Under the pieces are notes generated by a model. The model did no database searches and was not told the origin of the DNA. It saw only the letters and a list, made by a program, of their open reading frames with translations. Shown one piece after another: positions 10,469-21,372 of a DNA stretch of 64,000 nucleotides. The stretch's first letter is position 1. Every line of letters begins with the position of its first letter. The translations under genes were made by a program, and so were the position numbers. The stretch spans positions 26,781-90,780 of the forward strand of contig NZ_BMOM01000012.1 of the NCBI RefSeq assembly GCF_014647075.1, read 5' to 3'. The stretch is from Deinococcus aerophilus (GTDB lineage: Bacteria > Deinococcota > Deinococci > Deinococcales > Deinococcaceae).

Positions 10469-12691
10469 GTGCAACTTCTGTCGCGTCTCGCGTCCCGCCA
10501 TCCCTGGACGGTGCTGCTGGTGTGGGGACTGGCCGCGCTGCTCAGCCTTCCGCTGGCAGCCCGCGCCCCGGCTGCCCTGAACGCCGATCCGGCGGGGGGC
10601 CTGAGCGACTCGGAGGCGACCCGCGTGACCGACCTCCTGCGCGACCGCTTTGGCGAGCGCGATACCAACACGGCCATCCTGGTCACGCGCAGCGAGCCGC
10701 CGCTGACCACCCCACAGGGGCAGGCCACCTACGACACGTTTCTCGCGGGCCTTGCCCGGGTGCCGGGGGTGTCGCGGGTGGTGGCGGCCACGCCGGGCGG
10801 CCCGCTGCCCACACAGGCCCCGGACGGCGGGCTCGCGCTGACGGTGGCCCAGATTCCCCTGGGAGACGGCGGCACCCCGGCCCTGAGCGCCGTGCGGGCG
10901 TATGTCCGCGGTTTTCAGGCCACGGAGCGCTCGGCGGCCCTGAGTGTCCGCGTGACCGGTGGGCAGGCCATTGCGGACGACTTCACCGCCTTTGCCGAGG
11001 CCGATACCAAACGCAGCGAGTTCACGGCCCTGCCGCTGATTGCCGGGCTGCTGCTGCTCGTGTTCGGTGCTCTGGTGGCGACCGGGCTGCCGCTGGTGGT
11101 GGGCCTGCTGAGCATCAGCGTGGCGATGGCGGCGCTGTACGGCCTGACCTTCCTGATGCCGGTGAGCACCTTTGCCCAGAGCGTCATCACCATGCTGGGT
11201 CTGGGCGCGGGCATCGACTACGCCCTGCTGATGGTCAACCGCTTTCGCGAGGAACTCCGGCGCGGGGGAGACAGCCGCGCCGCCGCCGGGCGCACGGTCG
11301 CCACGGCGGGCCGCAGCGTGGCCTTCAGCGGCCTGACGGTGGCGATTGCCATGGCGGGCCTGATCCTGCCCCCGGTGGCCTTTGTGCGCAGCATCGGCAT
11401 CGGTGGGGTGCTGGCGGTGCTGCTCACGGTGCTCGCGAGCCTGACGGCCCTGCCCGCCCTGCTGGCGCTGCTGGGCGAGCGGGTCAACAGCCCCCGGCTG
11501 TTCAAGGTCACGTGGGCACAGAGCACACGCGCTTCGGCGGGCTGGACGGCCTTCGCGCGGCGCGTCACGGCGCGTCCGTGGCTGGGGGCGCTGCTGCCCA
11601 CCGCCGCGCTGCTTATCCTGGCCGCGCCGGCCCTGACCATGAAGACGGGGTATGCGGGGGCCTGGGGGCTGGTGCCGGGTGTGGAGAGCCGTGACGCGCT
11701 GGACGACGTGCGCAGGCTGGGCGCGGGCGGCCTGCTCAGCCAGTTTGAGGTCGTGCTGGACCTGCAGGGCGAGCGCTACACCCCGGCGAAGCGCGGGCAA
11801 TTCCAGGCAGTGGTGGAAGAGCTGCGCGCCCTGCCCGGCGTGAAGGCCGTCCTGAGCCCCTTCCTGACACCCGCCGACCTCGGCGCAGGCGGCGGAGGCC
11901 TGGACGCCCTGAGTGCCCTGACGCGCCGCTCGTTCAGCGCCGACCGCACCCTGCTGCGCGTGACGGTGGTGCCGGACGACACCCTGCGGGCCCAGGACAT
12001 CGCGGCCTTCGAGGCGCGGCTGCGTGACACGCTGCGCGGCAGCGGCTTCGCCTACCTGCTGGGGGGCGCGCCGGTGGGCGGTGAGGAGTTCAGCCGCGCG
12101 ATCACCGGCACGCTGCCCAGCGTGATCCTCACGGTGTTCGCGGGCACCTTCGTGCTGCTGATGGTGGCCTTTCGCAGCGTGCTGATTCCCCTCAAGAGCA
12201 TCGTCATGAACGCCCTGACAGTCGGGGCGGCGGTGGGCGTGGTGACCCTGGTCGTCCAGCAGGGCGTGTTCGCCCGGCCCCTGGGCATTCCCGACGATGT
12301 GGGTGTGCTGGACGCCTCGCTGCCGGTGCTGCTGTTCGCGGTGATGTTCGGCCTGAGCATGGACTACGAGATCTTTCTGCTGTCGCGGGTGCAGGAAGAA
12401 CATCTGCGGGGAGCCAGCAACGACGAGGCGGTGGTGCTGGCCGTGGGCCACACCGCACGCATCATCACGAGCGCGGCCGTGATCATGTTCATCGTCTTTG
12501 CCGCCTTCATGTTCGGGCGGGTGATCGCCACCAAGAGCATCGGCCTGGGCCTGGCGGTGGCTGTGGCCCTGGACGCCACGGTGGTGCGCCTCATTCTGGT
12601 GCCCGCCTTTCTCAAGCTGGCGGGCCGCTGGAACTGGTGGCTGCCCGCGTGGCTGGACCGGCGGCTGCCGCACATCCGCATGGAGCATTGA
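10469..12691 (+). CDS. MMPL-family RND transporter
   Basis: A 740-residue inner-membrane exporter of the MMPL/RND superfamily. The layout is one N-terminal transmembrane helix, an extracytoplasmic domain of about 150 residues, a cluster of membrane helices containing [22 protein letters not shown], then a second copy of the whole arrangement with [21 protein letters not shown]. The GxxxDY motifs in both halves carry the Asp residues used for proton coupling. Likely substrates are lipids or hydrophobic small molecules, but nothing here shows which. The GTG start lies 6 nt after TAGAGT (10457-10462), a leaderless-type promoter. No periplasmic adaptor or outer-membrane gene is adjacent. Confidence 0.92.
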   Translation: MQLLSRLASRHPWTVLLVWGLAALLSLPLAARAPAALNADPAGGLSDSEATRVTDLLRDRFGERDTNTAILVTRSEPPLTTPQGQATYDTFLAGLARVPGVSRVVAATPGGPLPTQAPDGGLALTVAQIPLGDGGTPALSAVRAYVRGFQATERSAALSVRVTGGQAIADDFTAFAEADTKRSEFTALPLIAGLLLLVFGALVATGLPLVVGLLSISVAMAALYGLTFLMPVSTFAQSVITMLGLGAGIDYALLMVNRFREELRRGGDSRAAAGRTVATAGRSVAFSGLTVAIAMAGLILPPVAFVRSIGIGGVLAVLLTVLASLTALPALLALLGERVNSPRLFKVTWAQSTRASAGWTAFARRVTARPWLGALLPTAALLILAAPALTMKTGYAGAWGLVPGVESRDALDDVRRLGAGGLLSQFEVVLDLQGERYTPAKRGQFQAVVEELRALPGVKAVLSPFLTPADLGAGGGGLDALSALTRRSFSADRTLLRVTVVPDDTLRAQDIAAFEARLRDTLRGSGFAYLLGGAPVGGEEFSRAITGTLPSVILTVFAGTFVLLMVAFRSVLIPLKSIVMNALTVGAAVGVVTLVVQQGVFARPLGIPDDVGVLDASLPVLLFAVMFGLSMDYEIFLLSRVQEEHLRGASNDEAVVLAVGHTARIITSAAVIMFIVFAAFMFGRVIATKSIGLGLAVAVALDATVVRLILVPAFLKLAGRWNWWLPAWLDRRLPHIRMEH

Positions 12692-12770
12692 GGCCAGGAG
12701 GTCTTGAGACGGCGGCGCAGGGGCCGCTCTCCGGCGCGGTCAACCCGGCGTCAGTGTGCTCCTCCTGGTG

Positions 12771-13388
12771 CTATTCCTGCGCCTGTGCCCTGGCCTGCTG
12801 TCGGCGCCGCACCAGCCAGATCGCCGCCGCCACGAGCAGCCCTCCCACAATGACCGTCGAGATGGGCCCGACATACTCTTCCACCCGGTCATAGTTCTCG
12901 CCCAGCAGGTAGCCGGCTCCGGTCAGCAGGCTCGACCACAGCGCCGAGCCGAGGGCGCTGTACAGCAGGAACTTGGGCAGCGGCATCTCGCTCATGCCCG
13001 CCGGCAGGCTCAGCAGACTGCGGATGCCGGGCACCATGCGCCCGAACAGCACCGCTCCCGCGCCGTGGCGGTCAAACCAGTCGTCGGCCTTGCGGATGTC
13101 CTTGCCGCTCAGGGCCAGCCACTTGCCGTGTTTGTCGGCCCACTCGATCAGCCGGTCCTCGCTGAAGACCCGTCCGACGTAATACAGCGGCAGGGTGCCG
13201 AGCACGCTGCCCAGCGTGCCCATCAGCACCACCCCCACCACGTTGAGGTCGCCGCGCGACGCCGCGAAGCCCGCCGAGGGCAGAATCACTTCACTGGGAA
13301 TGGGCGGAAAGACATTCTCCAGGATCATCAGCAGCAGGATGCCGAAGTATCCCAGGCTGTCCATCAGATTCTGAATCCACTCAACCAT
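12771..13388 (-). CDS. DedA-family membrane protein
   Basis: A 205-residue DedA/VTT-domain protein with four to five membrane segments. Typical motifs: ENVFPPIPSEVILPSAGF near the N-terminus and the VLFGRMVPGIRSLLSLPAGMSEMP segment with the conserved FxRxxPxxR pattern. DedA proteins are linked to lipid carrier recycling (undecaprenyl phosphate or phospholipid flipping) and membrane potential. The C-terminus ends in a charged RRRQQARAQAQE tail. TAGGCT lies 9 nt before the ATG, slightly long for a leaderless promoter. Convergent with the MMPL gene. Confidence 0.92.
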   Translation of the reverse strand: MVEWIQNLMDSLGYFGILLLMILENVFPPIPSEVILPSAGFAASRGDLNVVGVVLMGTLGSVLGTLPLYYVGRVFSEDRLIEWADKHGKWLALSGKDIRKADDWFDRHGAGAVLFGRMVPGIRSLLSLPAGMSEMPLPKFLLYSALGSALWSSLLTGAGYLLGENYDRVEEYVGPISTVIVGGLLVAAAIWLVRRRQQARAQAQE

Positions 13389-13488
13389 CGCGGGGACAGC
13401 CTAGCGGCTCGCCGGGCCCTTGCCGTTCTCAAAAAGGTTGAGACCCCCTAAAGTCGGGGGCCGGGAGCCGGCCTCTACACTGCGGAGC

Positions 13489-14172
<684 letters not shown>

Positions 14173-14188
14173 GGCCCAACCCGCTGCC

Positions 14189-14680
14189 TCAGCCGTACTG
14201 TGCGCGGTGGGCCTTTTTCAGCCGGGCATAGTCCTCGTTCGCCTCGGCCTCGTCCCACCGCGCCTTGAAGATGCGGGCGGCCTCGGCCTTGACCGGGTCC
14301 TCGGGCTGGCGGGGCAACTCGGCGCGGCCGTGGGCCCCGCTCTGGCCCTTCTTGTCCTGGGGCACGGGACCGTCGTATTTCTTGCCGCCCTTGTGGTTGG
14401 CGTAGCGCCGCGCCCGGGTAAAGCCCATCTGCAGAAATTTACGGGCCATGTCCGCGCCCACGAAGTCGCCGGCCCGCAGATACTCCTCGAACATGCCGAA
14501 GATGGCCTCGCTGCTCTCGCGGGCCGCCTCGGGTGTGGCGAAGCGCCAGTGCGGCAACAACTCGCCCTTGTAGGGCTGAACCAGCAGCACGCCCTGCTCG
14601 CCCCGTCCGACCCGGTACAGCTCGGGGTGGGCGCGCAGATCAAGTTCTGCGTAGTGAAGGGAATAGTCGAATTTGGGCAT
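14189..14680 (-). CDS. DUF4385 family protein
   Basis: A 163-residue protein of a conserved family of unknown function. Recognisable family blocks: FDYSLHYAELDLRAHPELYRVGRGEQGVLLVQPYKGELLPHWRF and the ADMARKFLQMGFTRARRYANHKGG stretch (each shown here as part of a longer run). The C-terminal 50 residues are Lys/Glu-rich and probably helical. It is predicted cytoplasmic. Translation appears to use a GAGAGG ribosome-binding site, which occurs twice through a 13-bp tandem duplication just upstream. Convergent with the HAD gene, only 16 bp apart. Confidence 0.8.
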   Translation of the reverse strand: MPKFDYSLHYAELDLRAHPELYRVGRGEQGVLLVQPYKGELLPHWRFATPEAARESSEAIFGMFEEYLRAGDFVGADMARKFLQMGFTRARRYANHKGGKKYDGPVPQDKKGQSGAHGRAELPRQPEDPVKAEAARIFKARWDEAEANEDYARLKKAHRAQYG

Positions 14681-14681
14681 G

Positions 14682-14707
14682 GACGAACCTCTCAGACGAA
14701 CCTCTCA
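14682..14707. repeat. 13-bp tandem duplication carrying the DUF4385 ribosome-binding site
   Basis: GACGAACCTCTCA is repeated perfectly head-to-tail (14682-14694, 14695-14707). Read on the minus strand, each unit holds GAGAGG, so the gene at 14680 has two copies of its Shine-Dalgarno sequence, one at normal spacing and one 13 nt further out. Confidence 0.8.
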
Positions 14708-14778
14708 GGCACCGCACCACACGGAGGCGGGCCGCTGGAAACATCCGGCAGCCCGCCCACACGCTCTGACTTCGCCGC

Positions 14779-15408
14779 TCAGTTCAGGCGGTCGTCGTCC
14801 ATGATGGCCTGCAGCATCCAGCGGATCATGTCAATGGTCGCCGCGTAGCCGTTGTACATGTCGGCGGTGGCGGGGTCGTTGGCCTCGTCCACGGTCTGGC
14901 TGTCGTCGCGGTAGCCGCGCGACACCCGGGTCAGGTCGTTGACGAGATCGGCGAGCTGCGCGCGGGCGTCCCGGACGGTCTCGTTGGGCACCTTGACCAC
15001 GCTGTAGCGCTCGATGTCGCTGGGCGCGGCGATGGGGCTGCCGCCCAGGGCCACGAGACGCTCGGCCTGCTCGTCAATGCTGGGGAAGATCTTTTCGATG
15101 AACTCGTCATAGGCGAGATGCAGGTCGCGGAAGAAGCGGCCCCGGATGTCCCAGTGGTACTTCTTGAACTTCAGGTACAGGCTGATGCTCGTTGCGAGGT
15201 TGCGCTGCAGGGTCTCGGCCACCGTGGTGAACTCCTGCTCGGTCAGGTAGTTGTGGTCCACCAGCGCGTTAAAGGCGGTGTCCAGGTGCGCGGCGTCGGC
15301 CTTGGCCTCACCGCTAGGAACCACACCGGGCTTGGCCGCCTTGGCCTTGCTGGCCTGACTGGCGGCTTTGGCTTTGGCCTGTTCGGGAGCCTTGCTCTTT
15401 TTGGTCAT
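14779..15408 (-). CDS. dps: Dps ferritin-like DNA-protection protein with N-terminal arm
   Basis: A 209-residue Dps resembling Dps1 of D. radiodurans. Residues 1 to about 50 are a Lys/Ala-rich arm, which in Dps1 binds DNA and metal. The ferritin-like four-helix bundle follows, with the inter-subunit ferroxidase ligands in KKYHWDIRGRFF (His) and in EFIEKIFPSIDEQAER (Asp/Glu). It stores iron, lowers Fenton chemistry and compacts DNA. The start ATG is 6 nt after TAGCGT (15415-15420), with GGAG inside the spacer, so it may be leaderless. It is shorter than Dps2-type secreted homologues and has no signal peptide. Confidence 0.93.
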   Translation of the reverse strand: MTKKSKAPEQAKAKAASQASKAKAAKPGVVPSGEAKADAAHLDTAFNALVDHNYLTEQEFTTVAETLQRNLATSISLYLKFKKYHWDIRGRFFRDLHLAYDEFIEKIFPSIDEQAERLVALGGSPIAAPSDIERYSVVKVPNETVRDARAQLADLVNDLTRVSRGYRDDSQTVDEANDPATADMYNGYAATIDMIRWMLQAIMDDDRLN

Positions 15409-15455
15409 GGCTCCACGCTACCCCTGGCCACGCGGAGCGGACCATGCGGATTCCT

Positions 15456-16358
15456 TTACGCTTGGGCGCTGAAGATGAGCTTGTTGTCCATGACCTTCAT
15501 CTCCAGCCGGCCACCCTCCAGCAACTCGGTGAGGTGTGCGCTCACCACCGCGCGGTTCAGGACCACCGCGCCTGCGTTCGTCATGGTGATCCCCAGCGCC
15601 CCGCAGACGCGGGCGAGCAGCTCGTCAATGCTGGCCTCGCCCGCCTGCACCGCTCGCAGCACCGCCGCCGTGGTGCGTTCGTAGGCGGCGAGGTTGGCCG
15701 CCACCAGTCCGGCCAGGTCGGAGGTGGGATTGCCGTGGCCGGGCAACACCGTGCGGACCCCTTCCAGGCGGGCCAGCTTCGCCGCACTGCGTTTTTGCAG
15801 CCCCGAATCGGCACAGAAGGTCAGCGGGTGCTTGTTCAGGGCGTCCTCGCCGAACAGGGCGTCGGCGGCGTACAGCACCTCGCCCACCCGCACGGCGTAC
15901 ATCAGGGAGGCGTGTCCGGCCACCTCGATGAGTTCCACGTCCGCCCCGCCAATCCGGGACAGGCCCGGTTCGGGGGCGAGGCGGGCCGGGCTGGGGGGCG
16001 CGAGCAGGAACTTGCTCTGCAGTTCGCGCGGCGGGCGGGCGCCGAACAGCGTCAGCGGCTCCAGGATCGGGTGCGTGATCACGGCGTCTTCCAGCGGCGG
16101 CGCAAAGACCTTGAGATCGGGAAAGCGCTTCAGGATCAGGCGGTTGCCGCCGTGGTGGTCGGCGTGGCTGTGGGTGTTCATGATGCCGCCCGGCGTGAGG
16201 CCCGCTTCCTCCAGCACCCGCAGCAGCTTGCGGGCGTGAGCATCGTCCAGCCCGGTGTCAATAAGCAGCGCCGTCTGTCCGCTGCCGGCCACCACGAAAC
16301 TGTTCACCGCGCCGGGCAGGTACCACACACCGGGGGCCAGAGGGATCAGGGACGTCAT
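15456..16358 (-). CDS. metallo-beta-lactamase-fold hydrolase
   Basis: A 300-residue MBL-superfamily protein. The zinc-binding HxHxDH motif is clear (NTHSHADHHGG), with the later His in VAGHASLMYAV and the Asp in ALLIDTGLDD. A C-terminal helical domain of about 90 residues suggests the LACTB2/glyoxalase-like or RNase-like branch, but the substrate is open. The start is placed at 16358 (MTSLIP) rather than the ATG 9 nt further out, because TAGCAT (16366-16371) lies exactly 7 nt upstream, as in other leaderless genes here; the outer ATG actually overlaps that hexamer. Confidence 0.82.
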   Translation of the reverse strand: MTSLIPLAPGVWYLPGAVNSFVVAGSGQTALLIDTGLDDAHARKLLRVLEEAGLTPGGIMNTHSHADHHGGNRLILKRFPDLKVFAPPLEDAVITHPILEPLTLFGARPPRELQSKFLLAPPSPARLAPEPGLSRIGGADVELIEVAGHASLMYAVRVGEVLYAADALFGEDALNKHPLTFCADSGLQKRSAAKLARLEGVRTVLPGHGNPTSDLAGLVAANLAAYERTTAAVLRAVQAGEASIDELLARVCGALGITMTNAGAVVLNRAVVSAHLTELLEGGRLEMKVMDNKLIFSAQA

Positions 16359-16365
16359 GCGCTTC

Positions 16366-16386
16366 ATGCTAGCGGCGCGCTAGCGT
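16366..16386. promoter_or_regulatory. divergent -10 elements between the MBL hydrolase and threonine dehydratase-like genes
   Basis: TAGCAT on the minus strand (16366-16371) serves a leaderless start at 16358. TAGCGT on the plus strand (16381-16386) can drive the gene at 16408 with a short leader containing an AGGAGG site. Two GCTAGC hexamers flank the centre. The two promoters overlap so closely that polymerases should compete. Confidence 0.5.
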
Positions 16387-16407
16387 ACGGCGCAGGAGGT
16401 TCCGTTC

Positions 16408-17379
16408 ATGCCCCCCCACCCCCCGCTGGTTACCCCCGCCGAGATTCAGGCCGCCCACGCCCGGTTGCAGGGCCGCATCTACCGCACGCCCCTGGTGCCT
16501 TTTCCCGCGTTGCCCGCGCTGTGGCTCAAGGCCGAGAACCTGCAGTACGGCGGAGCCTTCAAGCTGCGCGGAGCGTTCAACAAGCTGCTGTCGCTGACTC
16601 CGGCACAGCGGGCGCACGGCGTGGTCGCGCATTCCAGCGGCAACCATGCCGGGGCAGTGGCCCACGCCGCGCGGGCGCTGGGTATCCCGGCGGTGGTGGT
16701 GATGCCCGCCGGGGCGCCGCGGACCAAGCTGGAGGCCACCCGCGCGTGCGGCGCGGAGGTCGTGCTTGTGGGCAACGCCAGCGAGGAGCGTGCGGCGAGG
16801 GCCGCCGAACTGGCCCGCGACCGGGGCCTGACCCCGGTGCCGCCCTACGACGACGCGCACATCATCGCCGGAGCGGGCACGGTGGGGCTGGAGATTCTGG
16901 AGGACCGGCCGGACGTGGAAACCGTGCTGGTGCCGGTCAGCGGCGGCGGGTTGATCTCGGGCGTGGCGGCGGCGGTCAAGGGCCTGCGCCCGGACGTGCG
17001 CGTTATCGGAGTGGAACCCGAACTCGCGGCGGACGCGCGCGCCAGCCTGCACGCCGCAGAGCGTGTCTCCTGGGAAGCCGGGGAGGTCGCCCGCACCCTG
17101 GCCGACGGCCTGCGCGTGCAGCAGCTGGGAGAACTGACCTGGGCGCACATCCGCGCCCACGTGGACGACATCGTGACCGTCAGCGAGACACAGCTGCGCC
17201 GGGCGGTGCGCGACACGGCCCGGCGTGCCCATCTGGTGGCCGAGCCCAGCGGCGCGGTGACGGTGGCGGCGGCGCTGTACGGCGGCCACGATTTTGGCCC
17301 TGGCCCGGTGGTCGCGGTGGTCAGCGGCGGCAATCTGGACCTGAGTCTGCTGACCGAACTCCTGAGCGCTGAGGCGTAG
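16408..17379 (+). CDS. threonine/serine dehydratase-like PLP enzyme
   Basis: A 323-residue fold-type II PLP enzyme of the IlvA-catalytic/TdcB/serine racemase group. The PLP lysine is in GGAFKLRGAFN, the substrate-binding loop is HSSGNHAGAVA, and the phosphate cradle is SGGGLISG. It lacks the C-terminal ACT-like regulatory domains of biosynthetic IlvA, so it should be a catabolic threonine/serine deaminase giving 2-oxobutyrate or pyruvate, or a racemase. It is read from an ATG with an AGGAGG site 8-9 nt upstream. Confidence 0.85.
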   Translation: MPPHPPLVTPAEIQAAHARLQGRIYRTPLVPFPALPALWLKAENLQYGGAFKLRGAFNKLLSLTPAQRAHGVVAHSSGNHAGAVAHAARALGIPAVVVMPAGAPRTKLEATRACGAEVVLVGNASEERAARAAELARDRGLTPVPPYDDAHIIAGAGTVGLEILEDRPDVETVLVPVSGGGLISGVAAAVKGLRPDVRVIGVEPELAADARASLHAAERVSWEAGEVARTLADGLRVQQLGELTWAHIRAHVDDIVTVSETQLRRAVRDTARRAHLVAEPSGAVTVAAALYGGHDFGPGPVVAVVSGGNLDLSLLTELLSAEA

Positions 17380-17473
17380 GCGTTCCCGTTGCGCGCTTTG
17401 CTCAGGGCCCCCGCCCCTTTACCCAGCATTGACCTGACGCCCTTCCCATGCTTTAAGAGTTAAAGTACCGGTC

Positions 17474-18421
<948 letters not shown>

Positions 18422-18468
18422 TTCCCACCTGCCTGCGGTCCGGTCCTCCTGTGGTGGGCCGGCCGTCT

Positions 18469-20238
18469 TCAATTGTGGGAGGCTGCAGGGCCCGCATCCG
18501 CCGCCACCGGCGGATACACCTGATTGCGCCCCCGGCGTTTGGCCTGATACAGGTGTTCGTCGGCGACCTTGAGGTGGCCGTCCAGCCCGCTGGGATGGCC
18601 CAGGGCATACCCGATGCTGATGGTCAGGGTCATGCCGGGCAGCAGGCTTTCCCAGGCGTGGCGGGCCACGGCGGCCCGGCAGGTGTCGAGCAGGGCGTGG
18701 GCGGCTCCGGCCGGGTCGGGTTCGTCGGGGGGCAGCGGCAGGGCCACCACGAACTCCTCGCCGCCATAACGGCCGAGCAGGCTGCCTGCAGGCAGGGTGG
18801 CGGCGAGCAGCTGGGCGGTCGTCCGCAGCGCCTGGTCGCCCAGCGCGTGCGAGAGCAGATCGTTGACCCGCTTGAAGTGGTCGATGTCCACAAAGGCCAC
18901 CAGCAGGGGAGGCGCGGGCTGGTCGGGTGATCCGGCGGCGGCCGAGAGCCGCCGGAGGCCCTCTTCCAGGCCGCGCCGGTTGAGCAGGCCGGTCAGGATG
19001 TCCTCGCGGGCCTGCTGCTCGGCAAGGCGCAGCCGCTCCTGCCACGAGTGCGCTCCGTCGTCGGTCAGGGTGGGCTCGGCGTCCAGTTCCTCCATGCGCG
19101 CCTCGGCCTCGGCGAGCCGGTCCATGAACAGCCGCCCCTCCTCCAGCGCCTCGCGGGTGGTCGCCAGCGCGGCCGCGAGGTCCCCGGCCCGCTCCTGCCA
19201 CTGCGCCATCATGTCCAGCATGCGCTGGTTCTCGCGGAAGCGTCCGTGCTGACGCCCCACCTCCAGCGCCCGGCGGAAGGCCGGCTGCGCCGCTTCCCAG
19301 TTGTGGCGGGCCAGGTGGACCTCGGCCAGGGCCAGGTAGGGTTCCGGGTAGCTGACATATTTCAGGGCCTCGGCATGGTTCAGCGAGGCGTAGGCGTGGT
19401 GGGCGGCGGCCTGGACCTCGCCGGCCAGCAGTTTCAGGCGCGAGTGGTGGGACTCGCACAGCATCAGCACGGTCCGGTCGGGCGAGTCGACCAGGGCGGC
19501 GTGACAGGCGATGATGGACTGCAGCCCGCGCCGTACCGCCTCGGCCTCGGCCTGCGCCCGCCCCCGCTCGCGGGCCTGCCGGGCCAGGACCACGTAGGCG
19601 TGGGCGCGGCCCTCGTGCACGAAGGGCCACATCTCGTGTTGCAGGTGCCGTTCCAGCGTGACCAGCTGTTCCTCGAGCAGGCTCAGCTGGTGCAGGGCCA
19701 GCTCGGGCTGGCCGCTCACGCTCGCCAGCCACGCCAGATTGACCAGGGCAAACGCCGCCGTGTGTCCGGCCCCGGCGGCGCGGGCAAGCCGCAGCGCCAG
19801 CGTCAGGTCACGGCGCGCGCCCACCTCGTCCCCGGCGGTCAGGCGGGTCAGCGCACGGGCGTTGATCACGCCGGGATGCCGCTGCGTCAGCGCGTGTTCC
19901 TTGACCAGCCGCAGGGCGTGGGCGACGTGTTCCAGCGCGAGCACCTGGGCCGAGGTCTCGGTGCAGATGATGGCCAGATCGGTGAGCGCCTCGACCGCCG
20001 CGTCGGCCGAACCGGCCCGCAGCGCCAGTTCCAGCGCGCCCTCCACCAGCTGCCGCGCGGCCTCCCACGAGGAAAGCTGCACGTACCGGGCCAGGGCATT
20101 CAGGGCGTAGGCACGCTGCGTGTCGTCCTGCGCGTCCTCCCAGCGGGCGAGCAGCGGCCGTGGCACGCCGGCGCCCGGTGGCAGCGGCGGCGGCGGACTG
20201 CACACCGGGTCGGGAAGGGGGCCGTTCACTGCCGCCAT
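18469..20238 (-). CDS. TPR-repeat diguanylate cyclase (GGDEF)
   Basis: A 589-residue soluble signalling protein. Residues about 30-360 are helical repeats of TPR type (for example AAVEALTDLAIICTETSAQ, AAQPAFRRALEVGRQHG). A short coiled coil around 365-425 leads to a C-terminal GGDEF domain with the active-site GGEEF in RYGGEEFVVALP, so it should make cyclic di-GMP from GTP. No RxxD inhibitory site is seen five residues before the GGEEF, so product inhibition is probably absent. There is no membrane segment. An AT-rich patch upstream (about 20270-20292) is a likely promoter area, but no single -35/-10 pair is convincing. Confidence 0.9.
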   Translation of the reverse strand: MAAVNGPLPDPVCSPPPPLPPGAGVPRPLLARWEDAQDDTQRAYALNALARYVQLSSWEAARQLVEGALELALRAGSADAAVEALTDLAIICTETSAQVLALEHVAHALRLVKEHALTQRHPGVINARALTRLTAGDEVGARRDLTLALRLARAAGAGHTAAFALVNLAWLASVSGQPELALHQLSLLEEQLVTLERHLQHEMWPFVHEGRAHAYVVLARQARERGRAQAEAEAVRRGLQSIIACHAALVDSPDRTVLMLCESHHSRLKLLAGEVQAAAHHAYASLNHAEALKYVSYPEPYLALAEVHLARHNWEAAQPAFRRALEVGRQHGRFRENQRMLDMMAQWQERAGDLAAALATTREALEEGRLFMDRLAEAEARMEELDAEPTLTDDGAHSWQERLRLAEQQAREDILTGLLNRRGLEEGLRRLSAAAGSPDQPAPPLLVAFVDIDHFKRVNDLLSHALGDQALRTTAQLLAATLPAGSLLGRYGGEEFVVALPLPPDEPDPAGAAHALLDTCRAAVARHAWESLLPGMTLTISIGYALGHPSGLDGHLKVADEHLYQAKRRGRNQVYPPVAADAGPAASHN

Positions 20239-20394
20239 TGTGGCGTGCCGTACCGGGTCTTGCCGTTAGTCGTAGCTAAATATAAATATGGACAACCGTC
20301 CCCGCTGCCGGGGCCGGGACACGCCCAAGACCGTGTGAGAGACTGCAACCTTTGACGCATGAGGCCGCGCGCCGTGAAGGCCTATGCTGCCTGT

Positions 20395-21372
20395 ATGAGC
20401 GCCGCTGCCCTTCCCTCCATAGAAACGCACGACCTGCGCAAGGTCTACCGGGGCCGCGCGGTGGTGGATGGCCTGAGTCTGAGGGTCGAGCCGGCCGAGG
20501 TCTTCGGGTTCCTGGGACCCAACGGCGCGGGCAAGAGCACCACGGTCAAGATGCTGCTGGGCCTGGTCCTGCCCAGCGGCGGCGAGATGCGGGTGCTCGG
20601 CGGATCGCCGGCCGACCCGGCGGTGCGCGCCCAGCTGGGCTTTTTGCCCGAGCAGTTCCGCTTTCAGACGTGGATGACCGGGGAGGAGTTTCTGCACTTT
20701 CACGGTCGGCTGGCGGGCATGCGGGCCGATGAGCTGCGCGCCCGGGTGCCGCAGGTGCTGGAAACGGTAGGCCTGGGCGGGCGCGGCGGCGAGTCGCTGG
20801 GCGGCTACAGCAAGGGCATGCTGCAACGCTGCGGGCTGGCCGGAGCGATCCTGGCGCGTCCCCGGCTGGTCTTTCTGGACGAGCCGACCAGCGCCCTGGA
20901 CCCGATCGGCCGGGTGGAGGTGCGCGAGATCATCGAGGGCCTGCGCGCCGAGGGCGTGGCGGTGTTCCTGAATTCCCACCTGCTCTCGGAGGTGGAACAG
21001 GTGTGTGACCGGGTGGCCTTCGTCAAGGAGGGCCGGGTACTGCAGCAGGGCAGCATGCAGGAGCTGATGGGCGGTGTGATTCCGGTGGGCATCCGGGTGG
21101 ACGCGCTGCGTCCGGGCCTGCTCGAGGCCCTGGCCCGGCTGGGTGAGGTCCGCCACACCGACACCCAGACCCCGGGCCGCGCCGACATCGAGCTGTGGCT
21201 GGCCCGGACCGACGCGCTGCCCGCCGTGGCCGACGCGATTCATGCGAGTGGTGCGCGGCTCTACGCCCTGACCCCGCGCCGCCCGGACCTGGAGCAGATG
21301 TTCCTGGAACTGATCGAGGCGGGACCGGGCACCGCCGCCCACCGTCCGGTCCCGGAGGCCGCCCATGCATAA
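20395..21372 (+). CDS. ABC transporter ATP-binding protein (NosF/DrrA-like)
   Basis: A 325-residue ABC ATPase. Walker A is GPNGAGKST, Q-loop region GFLPEQFRFQ, signature LGGYSKGMLQR, Walker B RLVFLDEPTSALDP, and the H-loop is in FLNSHLLSEV. A C-terminal extension of about 100 residues follows. It pairs with the ABC-2 permease that overlaps its 3' end by 8 bp. This ATPase/permease architecture exports drugs or lipids, or helps assemble NosZ-type enzymes; no nos genes are visible. The start at 20395 is chosen because TATGCT (20383-20388) lies 6 nt upstream; an in-frame ATG 36 nt earlier is less likely. Confidence 0.9.
   Translation: MSAAALPSIETHDLRKVYRGRAVVDGLSLRVEPAEVFGFLGPNGAGKSTTVKMLLGLVLPSGGEMRVLGGSPADPAVRAQLGFLPEQFRFQTWMTGEEFLHFHGRLAGMRADELRARVPQVLETVGLGGRGGESLGGYSKGMLQRCGLAGAILARPRLVFLDEPTSALDPIGRVEVREIIEGLRAEGVAVFLNSHLLSEVEQVCDRVAFVKEGRVLQQGSMQELMGGVIPVGIRVDALRPGLLEALARLGEVRHTDTQTPGRADIELWLARTDALPAVADAIHASGARLYALTPRRPDLEQMFLELIEAGPGTAAHRPVPEAAHA

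Noticed and set aside
10361..12688. Very long open frame (about 775 codons) antisense to the MMPL transporter
   Set aside because: It is a His/Gln/Arg-rich shadow frame caused by high GC3 codon use; no family motifs, no start signal, and the opposite strand encodes an unmistakable transporter.
12694..12768. CCAGGAGG ... CCTCCTGG inverted repeat after the MMPL gene
   Set aside because: Loop of nearly 60 nt and no T tract; too weak for a terminator.
15444..17372. Long plus-strand open frame spanning the MBL hydrolase and threonine dehydratase genes
   Set aside because: Low-complexity Gly/Arg/Ala translation with no domain; it crosses two well-supported genes on different frames and strands.
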